This document shows, piece by piece, positions 19,194-26,863 of a stretch of 64,000 nucleotides of DNA (the stretch's first letter is position 1; each line of letters opens with the position of its first letter). The stretch comes from Pleomorphomonas koreensis DSM 23070 (GTDB lineage Bacteria > Pseudomonadota > Alphaproteobacteria > Rhizobiales > Pleomorphomonadaceae): positions 62,001 to 126,000 of the forward strand of contig NZ_AULH01000012.1 of NCBI RefSeq assembly GCF_000425185.1. The letters run 5' to 3'. The notes beneath the pieces are model-generated. The model saw nothing but the letters and a program-made list of their open reading frames with translations, had not been told where the DNA came from and ran no database searches. A program made the position numbers and the translations under genes.

Positions 19194-19225
19194 GTTGAAC
19201 CTATGAGCGAAAAAGCGGGGCGGGA

Positions 19226-19245
19226 GCCCGGCCCGAGGGCCGGGC
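19226..19245 (-). other. Intercistronic hairpin between binding-protein and permease genes
   Basis: GCCCGGCCC and GGGCCGGGC form a near-perfect GC stem with a tiny loop. On the minus strand it is followed, after a short GC stretch, by CTTTTTC. It probably attenuates read-through so that the binding protein is made in excess. Confidence 0.5.
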
Positions 19246-19295
19246 GAGAGATCGCCGGCGGCGAGGGCGGTCCGACCACCGCCGCCTCAGCGGTC

Positions 19296-20117
19296 TCAGA
19301 ACGTCGGCAGCTTGCCGCCCGGAATCGGGACGCCGACCCACTTCTCGTGCAGCGCGCCGAGGCGTCCGCTCACTTCTTCGTAGTAGATGAAGTTGTTGAG
19401 CCACTGGTGCAGCTGGGTGGCATCCTTGCGGACGGCCATCGACCAGTAGAGGGTGAACAGCGGCACCTCTGTCTTCACTTCGAGATCGGTGAGGTTGCGC
19501 TTCCGGATCACGTCGGCGGCGACCGTGGCGACGGCGGCGGTGGCGTCAACCTGGCCGGAGATCAGCGCCTGCATGGCCAGGGCATCGTCGTCGAAGCGGA
19601 CGACTTCGAGGCCCTCGACGCCGAGGTTGCTGACCGCCACGTCCTGCGTGCTGCCCTTGGGCACCGACACGCGCTTGTTGGCGAGATCGTCGATCTTGGT
19701 CAGCGGCATGCCCTTGTTGGCCACGAAGCGCATGTCGTAGGCGCCGTAGGGGTTGGTCATCAGGAACAGCTTGGCCCGCTCCGGGGTGGCGGTCATGTGG
19801 GCGATCAGCATGTCGACGCGGCCGGATTCCAGGGCGGCGGCACGGGACGCATTGTTGACCGGCACCAGTTCAAGCTCGACCTTCAGGTTCTGGGCGACGT
19901 CGCGGGCGAGGTCCACCAGAAAGCCGTCGGTATTGCCGCTGCTGTCCACGGTATCATAGGGCGGAATGCCCGTCAGAACGCCGATGGTGATCTTTCCCTT
20001 GCTGTCGATGTCGGAGATGCTCTGCGCCGCCACCGTTCCGGCGCTCATCGCGGTGACCGCAGCAGCCACCATCGTGCCGCCGACCATGGCGCCAAGATAC
20101 TTCAGCACACGTTTCAT
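19296..20117 (-). CDS. Polar-amino-acid-type ABC transporter substrate-binding protein
   Basis: 273 aa, SBP_bac_3 family. A signal peptide of about 35 residues ends in SAGTVAAQ. The mature start ITIGVLTGIPPYDTVDSSGNTDGFLVDLARDVA is the usual lobe-1 entry, and VDMLIAHMTATPERAKLFLMTNPY is the family's ligand-pocket region. It is the first gene of the minus-strand transporter operon, with a strong promoter and IclR-type operator upstream. Ligand unknown: the partner enzymes suggest a small hydroxy or oxo acid, or an amino-acid conjugate, rather than a standard amino acid. Confidence 0.92.
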   Translation of the reverse strand: MKRVLKYLGAMVGGTMVAAAVTAMSAGTVAAQSISDIDSKGKITIGVLTGIPPYDTVDSSGNTDGFLVDLARDVAQNLKVELELVPVNNASRAAALESGRVDMLIAHMTATPERAKLFLMTNPYGAYDMRFVANKGMPLTKIDDLANKRVSVPKGSTQDVAVSNLGVEGLEVVRFDDDALAMQALISGQVDATAAVATVAADVIRKRNLTDLEVKTEVPLFTLYWSMAVRKDATQLHQWLNNFIYYEEVSGRLGALHEKWVGVPIPGGKLPTF

Positions 20118-20205
20118 CTGGATAACCTCCCTCAGATTTTATCGTCCATGCATTTCAGTCGGCGTTTCGTGGAGCCGTTGGACCAGGTGATGGATCGATG
20201 CGGCT

Positions 20206-20233
20206 AGAATAAGTTCTGATTACCGGATGTCAA
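20206..20233 (-). promoter_or_regulatory. Sigma-70-type promoter of the transporter operon
   Basis: On the minus strand, TTGACA (20233-20228), a 16-base spacer, then TATTCT (20211-20206). The -35 box abuts the IclR-type palindrome, so a bound regulator would touch RNA polymerase. Confidence 0.65.
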
Positions 20234-20248
20234 TTCCGAAAAACGGAA
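20234..20248. promoter_or_regulatory. IclR-type operator TTCCG-N5-CGGAA (second copy)
   Basis: TTCCG-AAAAA-CGGAA, extendable to 7-bp arms AATTCCG/CGGAATT. It has the same arms and spacing as the site at 13119-13133, seven kilobases away, and lies beside the promoter of the transporter operon. Confidence 0.65.
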
Positions 20249-20821
20249 TTGGTGGAATTTGATCGACAGGCTGGGCTGGCGACAACGACTGATTGCCTTG
20301 ACCGGAAAATGGCTACCTCGGGCGTGGGCCGGTCGCCGGAGGGACCCTTCTTGAGCACCCCCAGGGCAATGCTTTCGGTTGCACAGGCGGAAATCCATTC
20401 CGTTCTCGTCAGGCCGTCGAACCGCCCTCCACCCTTCGCCTTGGCGACGAGAGGTAGAAAGCCGTCCTCCCGCGCTTCCGTGTGTCATTTCACCCCTGGA
20501 GGGCGACATCGCCGGTCCGTTCCGTGGAGCGTGATCTCCCCGAGCTCGGATCAGGTGAAAGCTCCGACGTTGGCCGCCGCCCTCGCTAGGCGCCGCGTCG
20601 CGCGTACCCGCCATCGGCGGATGACAGGCTCATGCCCCGCGTCGTCGGGATCCATTCGACTTTCGTCTAGTCAGCAAAACGGCAGGCTTGCGAGACGCGC
20701 TGTTTGTGCATATCACTTGCTACCACGATGTAGCAAATGAGATTGGCCCCATATCCCGCAGGCTGAGGGCCGGCTTTCGAGCCAATTTCGGCCGAAACAG
20801 CCGACGACAAAGGAGGAAACG
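20249..20821. other. Gene-free stretch before the fucose-isomerase-family gene
   Basis: About 570 bases with no gene I can support. It holds the upstream end of the transporter promoter region on the left and a dyad at 20714-20739 on the right. A strong ribosome site, AAAGGAGGAAAC, ends just before the next gene. Confidence 0.5.
20714..20739. promoter_or_regulatory. Palindrome upstream of the isomerase gene
   Basis: CACTTGCTAC and GTAGCAAATG are inverted arms matching at 9 of 10 positions around CACGAT. It lies 82 bases before the isomerase start and is a candidate operator, possibly for the LacI/Cra-like protein encoded downstream. Confidence 0.45.
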
Positions 20822-22471
20822 ATGGGTATTCATGTCACATTGCCGGCAGAGCCGGCCCTGCTGAAGCCGGCGCCCGGCGAGGTGCTGTTCGTCACCAATG
20901 CCGACCTTCGCGAGAGCGCCAACGTCGAATGCTGGCCGGTCGAGGCCAAGTACGAAACCCTGCTCGAAAAGGCGCTCGCCTCGCTTGGCCGCAAGGCGCG
21001 CCGCGCCCACCCGATCAAGGCCGACAAGGGGCACGGCTTCATCGCCAGCCAACGCGAGGGTTCGGATGTATTCGCGACGATCGATCCCGACGCGCCGGTG
21101 ATCGTGCTGCTGACCGCCTGGCAGTACTCGCACCATATCGCGCCGTCGCTCGCCACCCATCGCGGCCCGGTGCTGCTGCTCGCCAATTTCGACGGGACCT
21201 GGCCGGGCCTCGTCGGCATGCTGTGCATGGCCGGCTCGCTGACGGCACTCGGGCGTGACTATTCGCGCCTGTGGTCGGAGAATTTCGACGACGACTTCTT
21301 CCTCTCCGGCCTGAAGTCCTGGCTGGAAACCGGCTCGGTCGACCACGATCTCTCCTATCTCACCGACGTCACCGCCGATCATCCGGTGATGAAGAGCGAA
21401 GCCGGCAAGGTCGGCGCCGCCGTTGGCGCCTGGTCGCTGCGGCACAAGGAGATCCTCGGCCTGTTCGACACGCTGTGCATGGGCATGATGAACGGCGTGT
21501 TCCCGCAAAAGGCGCTCTGCGACATCGGCATGCCGCTCGAAAGCCTGTCGCAGTCCGATCTGCTGGTCGAGATGTCGAAGGTGTCCGACGCGCTCAGGGA
21601 GGAGTGCCTCGCCTGGTACGAGAAGCGCGGCATGAAGTTCCGCTTCGGCACCGACGGCGCCCGCGAACTGACGCGCGAGCAGGTCAAGGAGCAATGCGCG
21701 ATGATGATCGCGCTGGCCCGCTACGCCGAACGCTTCGGTCTCTCCTGCGTCGGTGTCCAGTACCAGCAGGGTCTCGCCCGGTCCTGCGCCGCGTCCGACT
21801 TCGCCGAGGGCGCCATCGGTTCGGCCGAGCGCTTCCCGATCCCGGCCGAGGACGGCCATATCATCCGGGACGGCAAGCCGATCACCTGCGCCAACGAAGT
21901 GGACATGGGCACGGCCATTCCGCAGACCATGATGTTCCGCCTGCTCGACAGCCTGGGGCTGCCTTCGGAGACGACGCTGCACGACATCCGCTGGGGCAGC
22001 GACTGGAACGGCGAATTCGTCTGGGATTTCGAGATCTCCGGCGCGGTGCCGTTCGGCCATCTCAAGGGTGGTATCGCCGGTGCCACCGGCTATCGCCAGC
22101 CGGCCATGTATTTCCCCAAGGGCGGTTCGACCATCACCGGCCAGGGCAAGGCGGGTCGCCTGCTGTGGGCGCGCGCCCATTACGAGGGCACGTCCGTCAT
22201 CATGCAGATCGGCACCGGCCACGCCATCGAGCTGCCGGAGGCGGAGTTCGAGCAGCGGCGCAAGGCCACCTGCTACGAGTGGCCGCTTCTGAACGCCGTG
22301 CTCGATGGCGTCGGCCGCGACGACCTGATGGCCGGCCACCAGTCCAACCACGTCAGCCTCGCCTATGTCGACGAGGACAGGCTCGCCGACGTGCTCAAGG
22401 CTTTCGTCGCCCAGGCGGTCACCCAGAACATCAAGGTTCAGGTGGCCGGCGACGCCCGCAAGCTGCTCTGA
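20822..22471 (+). CDS. L-fucose/L-arabinose isomerase-family protein
   Basis: 549 aa cytoplasmic protein related to L-fucose isomerase (aldose-ketose isomerisation with Mn2+). Visible family features are a Rossmann-like N-terminal half with VIVLLTAWQYSHHIAPSLATHRGPVLLLANFDGTWPGLVGML, and a C-terminal half with EVDMGTAIPQTMMFRLL and the terminal H-rich block YEWPLLNAVLDGVGRDDLMAGHQSNHVSLAY. It is alone, apart from the following LacI gene, with no kinase or aldolase beside it. I cannot tell the sugar; fucose, arabinose or a related deoxy or methylated sugar are possible. It ends in a strong terminator. Confidence 0.85.
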   Translation: MGIHVTLPAEPALLKPAPGEVLFVTNADLRESANVECWPVEAKYETLLEKALASLGRKARRAHPIKADKGHGFIASQREGSDVFATIDPDAPVIVLLTAWQYSHHIAPSLATHRGPVLLLANFDGTWPGLVGMLCMAGSLTALGRDYSRLWSENFDDDFFLSGLKSWLETGSVDHDLSYLTDVTADHPVMKSEAGKVGAAVGAWSLRHKEILGLFDTLCMGMMNGVFPQKALCDIGMPLESLSQSDLLVEMSKVSDALREECLAWYEKRGMKFRFGTDGARELTREQVKEQCAMMIALARYAERFGLSCVGVQYQQGLARSCAASDFAEGAIGSAERFPIPAEDGHIIRDGKPITCANEVDMGTAIPQTMMFRLLDSLGLPSETTLHDIRWGSDWNGEFVWDFEISGAVPFGHLKGGIAGATGYRQPAMYFPKGGSTITGQGKAGRLLWARAHYEGTSVIMQIGTGHAIELPEAEFEQRRKATCYEWPLLNAVLDGVGRDDLMAGHQSNHVSLAYVDEDRLADVLKAFVAQAVTQNIKVQVAGDARKLL

Positions 22472-22478
22472 CGGATCC

Positions 22479-22507
22479 GGCCCCGCGCCCGCCACGGGCG
22501 CGGGGCC
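22479..22507 (+). terminator. Terminator after the isomerase gene
   Basis: GGCCCCGCGCCCG pairs perfectly with CGGGCGCGGGGCC (13 bp) around the 3-base loop CCA, followed by GCCTTTGC. The T-run is short, but the stem is the strongest in the region. Confidence 0.7.
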
Positions 22508-22594
22508 GCCTTTGCATTCGCCTTTGCCGGAACGAGGAGTATAAGCGCCCTCAGTCCTGTCGCCGGAAACGCCTGCCGGCGGACGCCCCGCGAG

Positions 22595-23662
22595 ATGGAG
22601 CTTGGCGAGACCGTGGTGACGCCCCCCGATCCGAACAGACCTGCTTCCACCCCGATGACACTCGACGAGGTGGCGGCGGCCACCGGTTTCTCGCGCACCA
22701 CGGTCCGCTTCGTCGTCAACGGCCAGGCCGAGCGCTATCGCATCAAGGCGCAGACGCGAGACCAGATCGAACAGTTCATCCGCGAGCACGGCATCGTCAT
22801 CGATCGCACGGCGCGCAGCCTGCGCCTGCAGCGATCGGACGCCATCGGCCTCGTGCTGCCGGACCTCGCCAATCCCTTCTTCGCCCATCTGACGGCCGCG
22901 CTGGAGGATCTCTGCCATGCGGCCGGGCTCGTCCTGCTCACCACCTCCTCGCACGACGACCCGGCGGGCGAGGCGAGGGCGGTCACGCGCCTTCTGGAGC
23001 GCGGCGTCGATGGCATGGTGATCGCGCCTTGCTCACCGAGGATCGCCCTTCCACCGAGCGGCGGTCGCCGGTCCTGCGCCGTCGTCATGACCGACCGCGC
23101 CTTTCCCGGCCAGCCTTATCCCGTGGTCGTGACCGACAATGAGGCCGCCGGATATCGGCTGGCCGACATTCTCCTCGCCGAGCGGGGCGACGCCGTCTTC
23201 CTCGCCGCCAGCCGATGGTTGCCCAGCATCGAGGAGCGCATTCGCGGCTTTCTCTCGGCATGTGGCAAATATGGACTGGACGATGCGGAAGCCCGCGTCT
23301 TCAGTTCGGAGAGCGACGACGTGGCCGCCGGCCGGCGGCTGATGGAACAAGCGATAGCCAGTCGGGGCGGCCTGCCCAGAGCCTTCGTGTGCTCTTCGTT
23401 GCTGATGTTCGAGGGGGCGCTTCAGGCAATCGGAGTCCGGAACGGCCGGTTGCCGCCGGACCTTCTGCTGGGCACCTTCGACCACCACCCGTTGCTGGAG
23501 TTCCTGCCCAACAGGGTTGTCTCCGCCAGGCAGGACGAGAAGGCGATCGCCAGAACAATCTTCCGCTGCCTGACTGACCAGTTGAAGAACAGGCCGGTTC
23601 ATGCCGAACGCTTGGTGGTCGAAGGACATATATGGCGTAACGGTAATCTTGATGATAAATAA
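22595..23662 (+). CDS. LacI-family regulator (Cra/FruR-like N-terminus)
   Basis: 355 aa. After about 20 extra residues comes the HTH MTLDEVAAATGFSRTTVRFVVNG; the 'TTVRFVVNGQAERYRI' pattern resembles Cra/FruR more than LacI itself. The sugar-binding domain follows (AIGLVLPDLANPFFAHL; LLLGTFDHHPLLEFLP). It lies 123 bases downstream of the isomerase gene behind a strong hairpin, so it may be co-transcribed weakly or have its own promoter. It probably controls the isomerase gene. Confidence 0.88.
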   Translation: MELGETVVTPPDPNRPASTPMTLDEVAAATGFSRTTVRFVVNGQAERYRIKAQTRDQIEQFIREHGIVIDRTARSLRLQRSDAIGLVLPDLANPFFAHLTAALEDLCHAAGLVLLTTSSHDDPAGEARAVTRLLERGVDGMVIAPCSPRIALPPSGGRRSCAVVMTDRAFPGQPYPVVVTDNEAAGYRLADILLAERGDAVFLAASRWLPSIEERIRGFLSACGKYGLDDAEARVFSSESDDVAAGRRLMEQAIASRGGLPRAFVCSSLLMFEGALQAIGVRNGRLPPDLLLGTFDHHPLLEFLPNRVVSARQDEKAIARTIFRCLTDQLKNRPVHAERLVVEGHIWRNGNLDDK

Positions 23663-24398
23663 TGAGAAAAATTTGGCCCCGGTGAAAGACGATTTGTGAT
23701 CTTCGGGGAATTCCGACAGCCTGTTAGAATTTGACGATTTACACACGAGTATATGTAGAAGCGAATTCGCTTGTCTGATTTACTGAGTGCCTGCTCGTGT
23801 ACACGAAATCCATGCGGTGCAAGTTGAGGGCATATTCTGACCGGCAACCGACACTCTTGTGTCGTCGCTGACGCCAGCATCTCCGGCAAACGGAACAGCA
23901 TCGCCTCAGGCCACTCGCCGGTGGATAGCCGCGATCCGTCCATCGCTGGCCGGCGCGTCATGAACGGATTCCGGGCCATCAGGGAGCGTCGCCAGGCTCG
24001 ACGCCGATGCGAACCGCGCCATGCCGGATCGACGACGGCGGCATGTAGCTTCCGATCTGGATCGATGGCGACAGGTTCTCCAGCGGCGCTGTCGGCCGGT
24101 TGTCACCAGTTCCCGGCATTAGCATTTCGGCTAATGCTTCGGTCAGGACCGGCCGGAGTGGCAGCCGTCGCAAGAAAGGCCCGGACCAACGTGCCGTGTC
24201 CGGAATTCTTCAAGGCTTTCCGGCCATTGTCGACTGCCCGGCGTCCGAGTAGGGCGATGCGCGCTTCGGCTTCCGCCCTTCCAGATGATCGGCGCATCCC
24301 TCTCTCGGCGTGGCAGTCGAAACTTCTCCAGACTGGTCAAGAATTCATAACTTCTTGACGGAATAAAGTATTGATGCCAATATTCCTTTCATAAGAGA

Positions 24399-24410
24399 GT
24401 AAACGTTTAC
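24399..24410. promoter_or_regulatory. LacI-type operator GTAAACGTTTAC (distal)
   Basis: Perfect 12-bp palindrome with a central CG. It repeats with one mismatch at 24778-24789, directly before the LacI gene, suggesting a pair of sites that one repressor could bridge. Confidence 0.65.
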
Positions 24411-24609
24411 GTTGACTCTGCCCTGGAGGAAATGAGGCAGATCAACGCAAGCAAATCGCGCCAAATGGGAGGGATACAGCCCAGGCGCGAGTCCCGCGAG
24501 CGAAGATATCAAGGACGGCAAGGCGCTGCGTGCTCTGCCGGCAGGTTGAGTTCGTCTTGAATTCAAAGAGCTTCCGGCGCGATGCGTGCCGGTATGGAAG
24601 AAACTTGTA

Positions 24610-24699
24610 CCCCTTTCTGAAAGGGGGCGACTGCGTTGGGCCAACCCGCCCCAGCCTCAGTTGGGACCGGTGAACTGGTCAGATGGGGACTGACCCCAT
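24610..24699 (+). repeat. Three short hairpins in the leader, one REP-like
   Basis: CCCCTTT-CTG-AAAGGGG (24610-24626), GACCGG-TGAA-CTGGTC (24665-24680) and ATGGGG-ACTGA-CCCCAT (24683-24699) follow each other. The last resembles solitary REP-type palindromes of the GGGGAC...CCCC kind. Function unknown. Confidence 0.4.
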
Positions 24700-24777
24700 T
24701 CCGAACACCGCCTGAAAGACTGACACCGCCTGCAATCGCCACCGAGAAGGGCGAAGAAGACGCGGCACCCCGAGAGA

Positions 24778-24789
24778 GAAAACGTTTAC
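24778..24789. promoter_or_regulatory. LacI-type operator (proximal)
   Basis: GAAAACGTTTAC matches the distal palindrome GTAAACGTTTAC at 11 of 12 bases. It ends 30 bases before the start codon of the LacI gene, the position expected for autorepression of the whole operon. Confidence 0.65.
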
Positions 24790-24819
24790 TCGATCAGTGT
24801 GCTCAAGGAGGAGACGAGC

Positions 24820-25842
24820 ATGGCCGAGCCGATCACCATCAAGGACATCGCCAACCTCTGCGGCGTCTCGATCGCCACGGTGTCCCGCGTGGTCAACAAC
24901 AGCCCCAAGGGTGTGGGAGAGAAAACGGTCGAGCGCATTCGCAAGGTGATCGAGGAAGTCGGCTATCGGCCAAATCGTCTGGCCCAGAGCATGATCACCA
25001 AGGTCACCCATACGATCGGCCTGGTCATTCCCGACGTCCGCAACCCGTTCTTCTCGGAGTTGGTCCGTGGTGTCGAGGACGTCTGCAACGAGAACGGCTA
25101 CAGCTGCTTTCTCTGCAACACCGACGGAAAGCTCGACAAGGAAAACGAGTATATCGACATCCTGCGGGACCGGATCGTCGATGGACTATTGTTCACGACG
25201 CAGAACAACAAGGAGTCCAACCCGGCCTTCCTTGATTTCCATAGAAACAAGACCCCTCTGTGCTTCATCGAACGCTATGTCGACGAACTGCCGGAAACGC
25301 CGGGCGTATTCTTCGACAACGAGGGCGGTGCGGCGCTGCTGACCCAGTTCGTTCTCGACAAGGGGCACCGGAACATCGCCTTCATTTCCGGGCCGCTCAG
25401 CACCATGAACGCCAGGATGCGCAAGTCCGGCTTCATGTCGACGATGCAGAGCAACGGGGTGGAGGTCGATGCGAGGCTTGTGGTCGAGGGCAACTACCGG
25501 CTCGACAGCGGCTATGCGGCGGTCGACCAGCTTCTGGAACACGGCAAGCCGAAGTTCACCGCTCTCATTGCCGGCAACGACCTGATGGCGCTCGGCGCCT
25601 ATCAGGCGCTCGTCGAACGCGGCTACCAGGTGCCGAGCGACATCTCCATCGCCGGCTTTGACAACATCACCTATCCGGCGGTTTTCCGCCCGTTGATCAC
25701 CACCATCGAGATCCCTGGCTACAAGCTCGGATCATGCGGAACTGAGATGCTGATCGCCCTGATGAAGGGGCAGCCTCTCGCGGTCACGCGGCAGGTCTTT
25801 GCCGCTGCGCTGCGAGACAAGGGCAGCGTTGTCCAAATATAA
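24820..25842 (+). CDS. LacI-family repressor, first gene of the corrinoid/ribose-type operon
   Basis: 340 aa from ATG 24820, chosen because AAGGAGGAG lies 6 bases upstream; a GTG at 24799 has no such site. HTH MAEPITIKDIANLCGVSIATVSRVVNNSPKGV and hinge RPNRLAQSMITKVTHTIGLVIPDVRNPFF are textbook LacI. The C-terminal sugar domain resembles ribose-binding-type regulators. It sits 22 bases before the permease start, with an AAACGTTT operator just upstream of itself. Its inducer should be the transported compound or its demethylated product. Confidence 0.93.
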   Translation: MAEPITIKDIANLCGVSIATVSRVVNNSPKGVGEKTVERIRKVIEEVGYRPNRLAQSMITKVTHTIGLVIPDVRNPFFSELVRGVEDVCNENGYSCFLCNTDGKLDKENEYIDILRDRIVDGLLFTTQNNKESNPAFLDFHRNKTPLCFIERYVDELPETPGVFFDNEGGAALLTQFVLDKGHRNIAFISGPLSTMNARMRKSGFMSTMQSNGVEVDARLVVEGNYRLDSGYAAVDQLLEHGKPKFTALIAGNDLMALGAYQALVERGYQVPSDISIAGFDNITYPAVFRPLITTIEIPGYKLGSCGTEMLIALMKGQPLAVTRQVFAAALRDKGSVVQI

Positions 25843-25864
25843 AGTTTGATTGGGAGGTTACGCC

Positions 25865-26863
25865 GTGAGCGCAGAAGCCGAGACCAATGTTTCCCGTCGC
25901 AGGGTTACATTTTCATCAACGAAAGAGATCGGAATATTTATCGCTTTTGTTGTGATATTCCTGTTCTTTTCTGTCATGTCGCCGTACTTCTTCAATCTGG
26001 AAAATCTGATCAACATTCTGCGTCAGATTTCACTTCTCGGCATCATAGCCATGGGGATGTGCCTCGTCATTGTCTGCGGCGAGATCGACCTTTCCGTCGG
26101 CTCCATCTACGGCGCTTCGGCGATCCTGACCGCCGTCATGATGATGAACGGCTTTCCCATCTGGCTCGCCTTCGTGCTGGGCATTGCCGTGGGAACGCTG
26201 TTCGGCCTGATCAACGGCATCCTGATCACCTACACCAAGATTCCCGCGCTGATCGTCACGCTCGGCATGATGAACGTCGTGCGCGGCATCTCGCTGATCA
26301 TCAGCAGCGGTCGCGTCGTCAACATCTCGCCGCGGACCGTCGATGATCCGACCCTGCCAATCTTCCTGTTCCTCGGCCAGGGCAAGATCGCCGGCATTCC
26401 CGTGATGTGCCTGTTCTTCATCGCCACGGCGATTGGCGCCTACTTCCTCTACAACAGGACCCTGCTCGGCTTTCGCATGAAGGCGGTCGGCGGCAGCGCC
26501 AGGGCGGCCCGCGCCAGCGGCATCAACTCCAACGTCGTCAAAACGGCGGCCTTCGCCATCGTCGGCTTCCTGTCCGCGCTGGCCGGCCTGCTCAACATCG
26601 CCTTCCTGGGCAGCGTGCAGGGCACCACCGGTCAAGGCATGGAACTCAACGCCATCGCCGCCGTCATCATCGGCGGGACGTCGCTGGCCGGCGGTCAGGG
26701 AACGATCATCGGCACGGTGATCGGCGTCCTGATCATGGGCGTGCTCAATAACGGCATCATCCTGCTCGGCATCTCCCCCTTCTGGCAGATGACCATCGTC
26801 GGCGCCGTGATCATCCTCGCCGTGGCCCTCGACATCTGGACACGAAAGAGTGGCCGGTCATGA
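25865..26863 (+). CDS. Ribose-type ABC transporter permease (RbsC-like)
   Basis: 332 aa. Start is GTG 25865 with GGGAGG 7 bases upstream; a TTG at 25850 would place the ribosome site inside the gene. About eight to ten hydrophobic segments. The signature ISLLGIIAMGMCLVIVCGEIDLSVGSIYG is the conserved RbsC/AraH block, and the C-terminal GGTSLAGGQGTIIGTVIGVLIMGVLNNGIILLG matches too. It overlaps the ATPase gene by 4 bases (ATGA). It moves a sugar-like molecule across the inner membrane with the next two gene products (CUT2 family). Confidence 0.93.
   Translation: MSAEAETNVSRRRVTFSSTKEIGIFIAFVVIFLFFSVMSPYFFNLENLINILRQISLLGIIAMGMCLVIVCGEIDLSVGSIYGASAILTAVMMMNGFPIWLAFVLGIAVGTLFGLINGILITYTKIPALIVTLGMMNVVRGISLIISSGRVVNISPRTVDDPTLPIFLFLGQGKIAGIPVMCLFFIATAIGAYFLYNRTLLGFRMKAVGGSARAARASGINSNVVKTAAFAIVGFLSALAGLLNIAFLGSVQGTTGQGMELNAIAAVIIGGTSLAGGQGTIIGTVIGVLIMGVLNNGIILLGISPFWQMTIVGAVIILAVALDIWTRKSGRS

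Larger units (their letters stand above)
23663..24819. other. Long gene-free leader before the corrinoid/ribose-type cluster
   Basis: About 1.15 kb. Frames of 60-145 codons occur but lack family motifs and ribosome sites, so I call none. The left part, 23663-23830, is clearly more AT-rich than the surroundings. The right part holds two LacI-type operators 379 bases apart (24399 and 24778) with a chain of short hairpins between them. A structured leader RNA or decayed gene is possible. Confidence 0.5.

Noticed and set aside
23921-24358. 145-codon frame in the gap before the corrinoid cluster, and two frames on the other strand
   Set aside because: Low-complexity composition, no ribosome site and no recognised motif. 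I cannot exclude a decayed gene.
24411-24798. Possible cobalamin riboswitch before the B12-dependent cluster
   Set aside because: No GCCACTG-type B12 box and no matching fold seen by eye; an Infernal search with the Rfam Cobalamin model would settle it.
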